Below, piece after piece: positions 23,812 through 29,629 of a stretch of DNA of 29,629 nucleotides. Position numbers and translations under genes: made by a program. Numbering within the stretch: the stretch's first letter is position 1; the number at the start of each line of letters is the position of its first letter. The notes under the pieces are model-generated. The model had not been told where the DNA came from. It did no database searches and was given only the letters and a program-made list of their open reading frames with translations. Source of the DNA: Spirochaetaceae bacterium (lineage in GTDB: Bacteria; Spirochaetota; Spirochaetia; Treponematales; Rectinemataceae); NCBI GenBank assembly GCA_016794765.1, contig JAEUJG010000063.1, positions 1 through 29,629 of the forward strand, read 5' to 3'.

Positions 23812-25479
23812 TTAGAACATCACGCTCGGCTTGTACTCGCCGAAGACGCCGCGCATGACGTCGCAGATCTCGCCGAGGGTCGCGTAGGCGCGGACCGCCT
23901 CGAGGATCGGCGGCATCAGGTTCGCGTCGCCCTTGGCGGCGGTCTCGAGGGCGGCCAGGGCCGCCTTCACGCGGCCGTTGTCGCGCTTGGCCCGGAGGGC
24001 GCGGAGCTTCTCGACCTGGCGCTCGCCGACCGAGGGGTCGACGCGGAGGAGGCCCTCGGGCGCCTTCTCCTTGACCTGGAACTTGTTGAGGCCGACGACG
24101 ACGCGGTCGCCCTTCTCGACGTCCATCTGGTAGCGGTAGGCGGAGTCCTGGATCTCCTGCTGCACGTAGCCCTGCTCGATCGCCTTGACGGCGCCGCCGA
24201 GCTCGTCGATGCGCTTCAAGTAGGCGAGCGCCTCCTCCTCGACGCGGTTCGTCAGGCTCTCCACGTAGTAGGAGCCGGCGAGGGGGTCGACCGTCTCGGC
24301 CGCGCCCGACTCGTAGGCGATGATCTGCTGCGTGCGGAGCGCGATGCGGACCGAGTCCTCCGTGGGGAGGGCCAGGGCCTCGTCGCGGCTGTTCGTGTGG
24401 AGGGACTGGGTGCCGCCGAGCACGGCGGCGAGGGCCTGGATCGCGACGCGGACCACGTTGTTGTCCGGCTGCTGCGCGGTGAGCGTGGAGCCGCCGGTTT
24501 GGGTGTGGAAGCGGAGCATCCAGCTCTTCGGGTTCTTCGCGCCGAAGCGCTCCTTCATGATCTTGGCCCAAACGCGCCGCGCGGCGCGGTATTTGGCGAC
24601 CTCCTCGAAGAGGTCGTTGTGGGCGTTGAAGAAGAAGGAGAGGCGGGGGGCGAAGTCGTCCACGTCGAGCCCGGCCTTGACGGCCGCCTCGACGTAGGCG
24701 ATGCCGTCGGCGATGGTGAAGGCGACCTCCTGGGAGGCGGTGGAGCCCGCCTCGCGGATGTGGTAGCCGGAGATGGAGATCGTGTTCCAGTTCGCGACTT
24801 CCTTCGAGCAGTACTCGAAGATGTTCGTGATGAGGCGCATGGAGGGCGCGGGCGGGAAGATGTAGGTGCCGCGCGCCACGTACTCCTTGAGGATGTCGTT
24901 CTGGATCGTGCCGTTGAGCTTGTCGGGCGTCACGCCCTGCTTCTCCGCCACCGCGATGTACATCGCGAGGAGGACCGCCGCCGGCGCGTTGATCGTCATC
25001 GAGGTGGAGACCTTGTCGAGGGGAATCCCGTCGAAGAGGATCTCCATGTCCGCGAGGGAGTCGATGGCGACGCCGACCTTGCCGACCTCTCCCTGGGAGA
25101 GGGCGTGGTCGGAGTCGTAGCCGATTTGCGTCGGCAGGTCGAAGGCGATGGAGAGGCCCGTCGTGCCCTGCTCGAGGAGGAACTTGTAGCGCTTGTTGGA
25201 CTCCTCCGCGTTGGAGAAGCCGGCGTACTGGCGCATCGTCCAGAAGCGGCCGCGGAACATCGTGTTCTGCACGCCGCGCGTGTAGGGATACTCGCCCGGC
25301 AGGCCGAGGTCGGCCGCGTGGGAGCGGCCCTCGAGGTCGAGGGGCGTGTAGAGCCGCTTGACCGGCGACCCGGAGCCCGTGACGAACTCCGCCCTGCGCT
25401 CGGGGAACTTGGCGAGGGACTTTTGGACGCCGGCCTCGTAGGCCTCGACCGCTTTCTTGAGGTTCTCGTTCTCGCTCAT
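23812..25479 (-). CDS. mcmA: Methylmalonyl-CoA mutase large (catalytic) subunit
   Basis: The product is 555 residues, the substrate-binding TIM barrel without the B12 domain. Specificity residues fit methylmalonyl-CoA mutase: Tyr85 in MRQYAGFS and Arg203 in YVARGTYIFPP correspond to Tyr89 and Arg207 of the Propionibacterium enzyme (the same 118-residue spacing), whereas isobutyryl-CoA mutases carry Phe and Gln. The catalytic His244 equivalent is His240 in SGYHIREAGSTA. LGGTQSLHTNSRDEALALPTE is also conserved. The enzyme rearranges succinyl-CoA to (R)-methylmalonyl-CoA by a radical mechanism. It lies 11 bases after korC in the same operon. Confidence 0.96.
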   Translation of the reverse strand: MSENENLKKAVEAYEAGVQKSLAKFPERRAEFVTGSGSPVKRLYTPLDLEGRSHAADLGLPGEYPYTRGVQNTMFRGRFWTMRQYAGFSNAEESNKRYKFLLEQGTTGLSIAFDLPTQIGYDSDHALSQGEVGKVGVAIDSLADMEILFDGIPLDKVSTSMTINAPAAVLLAMYIAVAEKQGVTPDKLNGTIQNDILKEYVARGTYIFPPAPSMRLITNIFEYCSKEVANWNTISISGYHIREAGSTASQEVAFTIADGIAYVEAAVKAGLDVDDFAPRLSFFFNAHNDLFEEVAKYRAARRVWAKIMKERFGAKNPKSWMLRFHTQTGGSTLTAQQPDNNVVRVAIQALAAVLGGTQSLHTNSRDEALALPTEDSVRIALRTQQIIAYESGAAETVDPLAGSYYVESLTNRVEEEALAYLKRIDELGGAVKAIEQGYVQQEIQDSAYRYQMDVEKGDRVVVGLNKFQVKEKAPEGLLRVDPSVGERQVEKLRALRAKRDNGRVKAALAALETAAKGDANLMPPILEAVRAYATLGEICDVMRGVFGEYKPSVMF

Positions 25480-25490
25480 GCTGCTGCTCC

Positions 25491-26030
25491 CTAGGCCTTG
25501 GCCTTGGCGCCGGCGGCCAGCTCGAGGCCGGCGCGCAGCGCCTTGAGGTTGAGTTCCTCGGTGCCCTTGGGAACGCGGCTCAGGACCGCCGTCTCGAGGA
25601 CGGAGGAGCCGACCACGCCGGAGAGCCCGCCGAGGACGCCTAACGCGACGATGTTGGCGACGACCTTCTTGCCGACGGCGTTCGCCGCGGTGTCGAGGAT
25701 CGGGAGGGCGACGGTCCGGGCCGTGATCGCGGGATCGAGGGCCACGGAGGAGTCGACGATGATGAGGCCCTTGCCCTGGAGCTTGCCGTAGGTCCGGTAG
25801 GCGTCCGCTGTGAGGGCGAGGAGGAAGTCGGGGTCGGTGGCCTTCGGGTAGTCGATGTCGTCCCCGGAGATCACGACCTCCGCCTTGCTGGAGCCGCCGC
25901 GGGCCTCGGGTCCGTAACTCTGGGTCTGGACGGCGTTCTTGCCCTCGAGGATGGCCGCCTCCGCGAGGACGATGCCCGCGAGGAGGAGACCCTGTCCGCC
26001 GGAGCCGCTCAGTCTGAATTCGACGCGCAT
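25491..26030 (-). CDS. korC: 2-oxoacid:ferredoxin oxidoreductase gamma subunit
   Basis: The product is 179 residues with the gamma-family opening VEFRLSGSGGQGLLLAGIVLAEAA and the SYGPEARGGSSKAEVVIS block. The subunit completes the KorABCD complex. The start at 26030 lies inside the 3' end of korB (22-base overlap), which suggests translational coupling. The frame is open far upstream but out of register with korB, so the longer reading is rejected. Confidence 0.93.
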   Translation of the reverse strand: MRVEFRLSGSGGQGLLLAGIVLAEAAILEGKNAVQTQSYGPEARGGSSKAEVVISGDDIDYPKATDPDFLLALTADAYRTYGKLQGKGLIIVDSSVALDPAITARTVALPILDTAANAVGKKVVANIVALGVLGGLSGVVGSSVLETAVLSRVPKGTEELNLKALRAGLELAAGAKAKA

Positions 26031-26869
26031 TCCCAAAGCCCTCCCTTGATGTTCTCGAAGCTGCGCTGCACCTTGCCGATGAGCTCGCCGTACTCGCCCG
26101 CGAACTCGGGCGCGGGCGCGTTGTGGAGCTCGCCGATGAGGAGCTTGCCCGCCTTCTTCTCCGGCGGCAGCGCCGCGGCGGCCTTCGCGTTGACGGTCTT
26201 GTCCTTGATCCAGTTCAGCATCTCCACCGCGCCGCCGAGCTTGTTCTTGCGCCCGAGGTAGGTCGGGCACTGCGTGATCGCCTCGACGACGGAGAAGCCG
26301 TCGTTCTGGAGGGCCTTCTCGATGAGGTCGATGAGGAGGGGCACGTGGAAGGAGGTGCCGCGGCCGACGAAGGTCGCGCCGGAGGCCTTGGCGAGCTCGC
26401 AGAGGTCGAAGCTGCGTTCCGCGTTGCCGTAGGGCGCCGTCGTGCCGAGGAGGCCCTTGGGCGTCATCGGGGAGTACTGGCCGCTCGTCATGCCGTAGAT
26501 CTCGTTGTTCATGACGATGGTCGTGATGCCGATGTTGCGGCGGGCCGCGTGGATGAAGTGGTTGCCGCCGATGGCGGTGCAGTCGCCGTCGCCCGTCATG
26601 ACGATGACCTTGAGGTCGGGGCGGGAGAGCTTGATGCCCGTCGCGAAGGCGAGGGCGCGGCCGTGCGCCGTGTGCAGTGTGTCGAAGTCGAGGTAGCCGA
26701 CCGCGCGCGAGGAGCAGCCGATGCCGGAGACCACGCAGACCTTGTTCTTGTCGAGGCCGAGGCGCTCGATGGCGCGGACGAGGGCTCCGGTCACCGTGCC
26801 GTGGCCGCAGCCGGGGCACCAGATGTGGGGGAGCCGATCCTGGCGGAAGTACTTCAGTGCGTCGGACAT
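26009..26869 (-). CDS. korB: 2-oxoacid:ferredoxin oxidoreductase beta subunit (TPP-binding)
   Basis: The product is 286 residues. HIWCPGCGHGTVTGALVRAIE and the thiamine-diphosphate/Mg motif, GDGDCTAIGGNHFIHAARRN to TIVMNNEIYGMTSGQYSP, are intact. With KorA it decarboxylates a 2-oxoacid. The start at 26869 shares one base with the korA stop (TGATG). In this operon 2-oxoglutarate is the likely substrate because its product, succinyl-CoA, is the mutase substrate. A branched-chain 2-oxoacid enzyme (Vor) of the same four-subunit type cannot be excluded from sequence alone. Confidence 0.93.
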   Translation of the reverse strand: MSDALKYFRQDRLPHIWCPGCGHGTVTGALVRAIERLGLDKNKVCVVSGIGCSSRAVGYLDFDTLHTAHGRALAFATGIKLSRPDLKVIVMTGDGDCTAIGGNHFIHAARRNIGITTIVMNNEIYGMTSGQYSPMTPKGLLGTTAPYGNAERSFDLCELAKASGATFVGRGTSFHVPLLIDLIEKALQNDGFSVVEAITQCPTYLGRKNKLGGAVEMLNWIKDKTVNAKAAAALPPEKKAGKLLIGELHNAPAPEFAGEYGELIGKVQRSFENIKGGLWECASNSD

Positions 26870-28002
26870 CACTTGGCCCCCATGATCGCGTTGTAGATCT
26901 CTTCCGGGCGGAAGAGCTCGCCGTTGACCTTGCCGACCCGCACGACGCGCGAGCGGCAACCCACGACGCGCTCCACCTCGAGGGCGAGCTGGCCGAGGTT
27001 CATCTCGGGGACGAAGATCGTCTTGGCGTGGCCCGCGAGCTCGCGGACGACGGTCTCGGGGAAGGGCCAGATCGTCTTCAGGCGGAGCATGCCGGCCTTC
27101 TTGCCCTCCTTGCGGAGGCGGCGGACGGCGGAGAGCGAGGACATCGCCGAGGAGCCGAAGGAGATGACCGCGATGTCGCAGTCCTCCAGGCTCTCGGTCG
27201 CGTAATCCTCGATGTCGGCGGCGTTCTTCTCCACCTTGGCCATGAGGCGGCGGAGGAGCTTGTCGGCGACCTCGGGCTTGTTGGAGGGGAAGCCGGACTC
27301 GTCGTGGAAGAGGCCGGTCACGTGCCAGCGGTAGCCTTCGCCGAAGGGCGCCATGAGGGGCGTCGCGGAGTCGGACTCGACCGCGTAGGGCTTGTAGCCC
27401 GCGGGGCTCTTGGGCGCCGCGCGGCGGACGGGCTTCACGTCCGCGGGATCGGGCAGCTCGACCTTCTCGCGCATGTGGCCGATGACCTCGTCGGTGAGGA
27501 CGATGGCCGGCACGCGGTACTTTTCGGAGAGGTCGAAGGCGCGCAGGGTCAGCTCGAAGCACTCGCGGACGTTGCCGGGCGCGAGGACGATGACGGGGTG
27601 GTCGCCGTGGGTGCCCCAGCGCGCCTGCATCACGTCGGCCTGGGCCGGCGAGGTGGGCATGCCCGTGGAGGGGCCCATGCGCTGGACGTTGACGATGACG
27701 AGGGGGATCTCGCAGAGCGAGGCGTAGCCGAGGCACTCCTGCATGAGCGAGAAGCCGGGGCCGCTCGTCGCGGTCATCGACTTCTTGCCGGTGAGGGAGG
27801 CGCCGATGATCGCGGCGATGGAGCCGATCTCGTCCTCCATCTGGATGAACTTGCCGCCGATCTTCGGGAGCTCCTCGGCGCACAGCTCGGCGATCTCGGT
27901 GGAGGGCGTGATGGGGTAGCCGGCGTAGAACTTGAGGCCCGCGGCGAGGGCGCCGGCGGTGCAGGCCTCGTTGCCCTGCATGAGCTTGACGGTCTTAGGC
28001 AT
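26869..28002 (-). CDS. korA: 2-oxoacid:ferredoxin oxidoreductase alpha subunit
   Basis: The product is 377 residues. It begins VKLMQGNEACTAGALAAGLKFYAGYPITPSTEI, the GNEA...YPITPS signature of KorA/VorA. It continues with QMEDEIGSIAAIIGASLTGKKSMTATSGPGFSLM and a C-terminal transketolase-like domain. There is no fused gamma domain, consistent with the separate korC. It overlaps korD by eight bases and korB by one. Ferredoxin reduced here could feed Rnf or hydrogenases elsewhere in the genome. Confidence 0.95.
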   Translation of the reverse strand: MPKTVKLMQGNEACTAGALAAGLKFYAGYPITPSTEIAELCAEELPKIGGKFIQMEDEIGSIAAIIGASLTGKKSMTATSGPGFSLMQECLGYASLCEIPLVIVNVQRMGPSTGMPTSPAQADVMQARWGTHGDHPVIVLAPGNVRECFELTLRAFDLSEKYRVPAIVLTDEVIGHMREKVELPDPADVKPVRRAAPKSPAGYKPYAVESDSATPLMAPFGEGYRWHVTGLFHDESGFPSNKPEVADKLLRRLMAKVEKNAADIEDYATESLEDCDIAVISFGSSAMSSLSAVRRLRKEGKKAGMLRLKTIWPFPETVVRELAGHAKTIFVPEMNLGQLALEVERVVGCRSRVVRVGKVNGELFRPEEIYNAIMGAK

Positions 28003-28267
28003 GGTCGGCCTCCGGCGGCAGATCGAAATCGGATGCCGCGGCTTCCGGCTTCGCGGGCTCGGCGCCCTTTTCCTTTACCTCGATGGCGAAATCCGGGCAA
28101 CGGAGTTCGCACATGCGGCAACCGATGCAGTCCTCGGGGCGTTCCACGGCGATCTTGCCGTTGTGGAGCGCCAGGACCTGCTTGGGGCAGAGGGCGACGC
28201 AGATGTTGCATCCCTTGCACCATTTCTCCCTCGTGACGTGGAAAAACACCTTCTTTTGTTCGCTCAT
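27995..28267 (-). CDS. korD: 2-oxoacid:ferredoxin oxidoreductase delta subunit (2x[4Fe-4S])
   Basis: The product is 90 residues with two complete four-cysteine clusters: Cys17, 20, 23, 27 (WCKGCNICVALCP) and Cys47, 50, 53, 57 (DCIGCRMCELRCP). It is the electron-transfer subunit of the Kor complex and the first gene of the operon. The ATG at 28267 is chosen for the AAGGA-like site just upstream, the normal delta-subunit N-terminus and the position of the promoter near 28533-28560. An in-frame ATG at 28282 is less likely because it has no ribosome site. Confidence 0.9.
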   Translation of the reverse strand: MSEQKKVFFHVTREKWCKGCNICVALCPKQVLALHNGKIAVERPEDCIGCRMCELRCPDFAIEVKEKGAEPAKPEAAASDFDLPPEADHA

Positions 28268-28480
28268 ATCCTTCGCTCTCATAAAGATGCGCCCCCACAG
28301 GCGGGCCAAGGCAGCCGCAGCCGGAGGTGGGCTCGATCACGAATAACCAAGTTGCGATTAGGGTAGATCCGGCGAGCGCCGGGCGATTCCGCACCGACGA
28401 ACGCGTAAACCATAGTCCAATCCGGCGGTCATGTCAAAACGTGGCCCCGTCGCCGCGCGAAGCCTGTGCTTGGTGCTGAC

Positions 28481-28522
28481 GGAAGCCTGTTCCGCCGGAT
28501 GGAACAGCAAATTCGGGCTTCC
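28481..28522. promoter_or_regulatory. Nested palindrome, candidate operator
   Basis: CTGTTCC (28487-28493) and GGAACAG (28501-28507) form a perfect palindrome with a 7-base centre. Outside it GGAAGCC (28481-28487) pairs with GGCTTCC (28516-28522). It lies about 20-45 bases downstream of the predicted korD transcript start. GGATGGAACA (28497-28506) recurs inverted, as TGTTCCATCC, at 28745-28754 beside the iclR promoter. Confidence 0.55.
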
Positions 28523-28532
28523 ATCTGTCGGA

Positions 28533-28560
28533 AGTATAAACTATACTGTCGTTCTGTCAA
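28533..28560 (-). promoter_or_regulatory. Promoter of the kor-mcm-mmd operon
   Basis: On the minus strand TTGACA (28555-28560), 16 bases and TATACT (28533-28538) predict transcription from about 28526. The -10 is one arm of a perfect palindrome AGTATA-AAC-TATACT (28533-28547), so a regulator bound there would compete with RNA polymerase. Confidence 0.7.
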
Positions 28561-28561
28561 C

Positions 28562-28615
28562 ACCCCGCATGCCGGGCAAGATGATCAGATATACGATCAT
28601 TTCCGCAAGCGGGGG
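28562..28615. repeat. Imperfect 54-base palindrome
   Basis: ACCCCGC (28562-28568) opposes GCGGGG (28609-28614), and inside it ATGATC (28581-28586) opposes GATCAT (28595-28600) around an AT-rich centre. It lies just upstream of the operon -35 box. It could be a regulator binding site or a repeat element. Confidence 0.45.
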
Positions 28616-28657
28616 GTATTGTATCACGCAATCCTGAAGCTGGTAACGGGAATGCGA

Positions 28658-28701
28658 AAGATCCCGCCGCGCGAAGGGGCGGACTAGGCTCCCGGGATCT
28701 T
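28658..28701. promoter_or_regulatory. Inverted repeat overlapping the iclR -35 box
   Basis: AAGATCCCG (28658-28666) and CGGGATCTT (28693-28701) are perfect complements, with inner CCGCC/GGCGG extending the stem. The right arm covers the first bases of the iclR -35. There is no T-run, so it is probably an operator rather than a terminator. Confidence 0.45.
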
Positions 28702-28727
28702 GACGTTGGACGAAAGCGTGTTATCAT
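28700..28727 (+). promoter_or_regulatory. iclR promoter
   Basis: TTGACG (28700-28705), 16 bases, TATCAT (28722-28727). The transcript is predicted to start near 28734. The inverted operator half TGTTCCATCC at 28745-28754 would then lie about 11-20 bases downstream, suggesting autoregulation. Confidence 0.6.
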
Positions 28728-28815
28728 TCCGCCTGTCGGGATGTTGTTCCATCCAGCAGGAATGCCTACTCCGCAAGCCTCGCGGCGCCTCCGGGCCCGA
28801 GCGAAAGTGACGCGC

Positions 28816-29553
28816 ATGATCGAAAAAGAAGATTCCGTACGGGCCGTCGAACGGGCCCTCGACATCCTGGACTGCTTCGCGCCCGGCCAGCTCGAACTCT
28901 CGCTGACGGACATCGCCGCCCGCATCAACCTAGCGATGAGCACGACCTCGCGCATCGTGTCCACCCTGGAGAAGCGGAACTACCTCTCCCGGAGCAAGGA
29001 GACGCTCCGCTACGCCCTCGGCCCGAAGATCGCCCAGATCTCCGCGCTCGGCTTCTCCAACGTCGACATCAGGAAGATCGCCCTCCCCTTCATGCGCGAC
29101 CTGAACCGGATCTACGACGAGGGCGTCAGCCTCTACGTCGTGCAGGACGACGAGCGCATCTGCGTCGAGCGCGTGGAAAGCTCGCGCCCCTTGCGGCGCG
29201 TCATCAACGTCGGCGACCGCCACCTCCTCACGCGCGGCGCCGCGGGCCGCGTCCTCCTCGCCTACCTGCCCGAGGAGAAGCGCCGGAAGCTCGTGGAGAT
29301 GGATCCCTTCACGACGGAGGAGGCCCTTGAGGAACTCAGGCGGAGCGGCTACACCGTGAGCCTCGGCGAGCGCGAGGAAGGCGTCAGCTCCATCGCGGCG
29401 CCGGTGTGGAACGCCCGGCGGGAAGTCGTCGCCGCGCTGGCGATGTCGGGCCCTTCGGTCCGTTTCGAAGGCTCCGGCTTCACCGACAAGATCGCCAAGG
29501 TAAAGAAGCACGCCGACCTCATCTCCGAGGCCCTGGGGCGCCGGGAGCGCTGA
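28816..29553 (+). CDS. IclR family transcriptional regulator
   Basis: The product is 245 residues from the preferred ATG at 28816. The N-terminal winged helix begins SVRAVERALDILDCF, followed by LSLTDIAARINLAMSTTSRIVSTLEKRNYLSRS. The C-terminal effector domain includes CVERVESSRPLRRVINVGDRHLLTRGAAGRVLLAY and GYTVSLGEREEGVSSIAAPVWN, which bind small carboxylic acids in this family. It is divergent from the propionate operon and is likely its local regulator, sensing an organic acid or acyl-CoA. In-frame upstream starts (ATG 28741, ATG 28762, GTG 28807) would add up to 25 residues. These are less likely, because the added part is basic and less codon-biased and a putative operator lies in it. 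None has a good ribosome site. Confidence 0.9.
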   Translation: MIEKEDSVRAVERALDILDCFAPGQLELSLTDIAARINLAMSTTSRIVSTLEKRNYLSRSKETLRYALGPKIAQISALGFSNVDIRKIALPFMRDLNRIYDEGVSLYVVQDDERICVERVESSRPLRRVINVGDRHLLTRGAAGRVLLAYLPEEKRRKLVEMDPFTTEEALEELRRSGYTVSLGEREEGVSSIAAPVWNARREVVAALAMSGPSVRFEGSGFTDKIAKVKKHADLISEALGRRER

Positions 29554-29570
29554 GCGAAAACCTTCCGCGC

Positions 29571-29588
29571 GCGTCGCGGCCGCGACGC
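29571..29588. repeat. Perfect 18-base palindrome after iclR
   Basis: GCGTCGCGGCCGCGACGC is self-complementary and lies 17 bases after the iclR stop. No T-run follows, so it is not a standard intrinsic terminator. The remaining bases to the right edge show no gene. Confidence 0.4.
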
Positions 29589-29629
29589 CGGGAGGCCGGC
29601 AAAAAGCGCCCGCAGGATTGCTGATCCGG

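Larger units (their letters stand above)
28310..28740. other. Large divergent regulatory region between korD and iclR
   Basis: I see no gene in this 430-base stretch. It is less GC-rich than its surroundings and holds the two facing promoters and four separate inverted repeats, each listed on its own. The korD leader would be about 260 bases long. Confidence 0.6.

Noticed and set aside
22181..24571. Apparent 796-residue fusion protein ending in MeaB
   Set aside because: The first 390 residues are an out-of-frame reading of the B12-binding and mutase genes. The MeaB family N-terminus starts at 23395.
23590..25494. Open frame of 634 codons on the plus strand over the mutase genes
   Set aside because: It mirrors the third-position bias of the strongly supported mutase genes on the other strand, with no recognisable motif.
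26009..27883. Apparent 624-residue protein ending in KorB
   Set aside because: The N-terminal half is an Arg-rich wrong-frame reading of korA. KorB begins at 26869 with a normal family N-terminus.
28431..28687. Short plus-strand frames in the korD-iclR gap
   Set aside because: They have poor codon bias, no ribosome sites and run across several palindromes; the region is better explained as regulatory.

Overview
This is a GC-rich bacterial window (dense overlapping open frames, strong G/C third-position bias) carrying 29 supported coding regions. The most likely host is a high-GC spirochaete. This is inference, from a CarD-type regulator directly followed by a fused ispDF gene, loose-lipobox lipoproteins, a membrane protein with a cyclase-like domain, and an ankyrin protein. 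There is no rRNA, tRNA, CRISPR array or complete insertion sequence. A zinc-ribbon protein cut by the left edge is the only possible mobile-element trace.

Left part (1-12100): a zinc-ribbon fragment, an Ala/Lys-rich lipoprotein, a membrane protein with a degenerate class III cyclase domain, a coupled pair (VTT/DedA-like membrane protein and NlpC/P60-like secreted peptidase), carD-ispDF, and a GH31-like glycosidase with a NIPA/EamA-like transporter. A TIR-like/ankyrin protein follows. Next to it lies a compact unit of near-consensus promoter, possible leaderless 27-codon ORF and strong terminator hairpin. The hairpin loop reads CCTCCTTT, identical to the 16S rRNA anti-Shine-Dalgarno core. I consider this unit the best candidate for an undescribed regulatory element.

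Middle (12095-18132): a polysaccharide deacetylase, then a TAXI-type TRAP transporter set (binding protein, DUF1850 protein, fused 4TM/12TM permease) with a terminator after the binding-protein gene, then a CsgG-like/PEGA protein.

Right part (18132-29553): a compact twelve-gene minus-strand operon, closed by a perfect terminator and opened by a TTGACA promoter facing a divergent IclR regulator. The gene order follows a metabolic route: KorDABC (2-oxoacid, probably 2-oxoglutarate, to acyl-CoA plus reduced ferredoxin), coenzyme-B12 methylmalonyl-CoA mutase in two subunits with its MeaB chaperone, methylmalonyl-CoA epimerase, and the sodium-pumping methylmalonyl-CoA decarboxylase (MmdA, OadG-like, biotin carrier, OadB-like). 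Together they would convert 2-oxoglutarate to propionyl-CoA plus two CO2, while reducing ferredoxin and exporting Na+. The nearby TAXI-TRAP transporter could import a glutamate- or dicarboxylate-like substrate using an ion gradient. The korD-iclR intergenic region is crowded with inverted repeats that look like operators.
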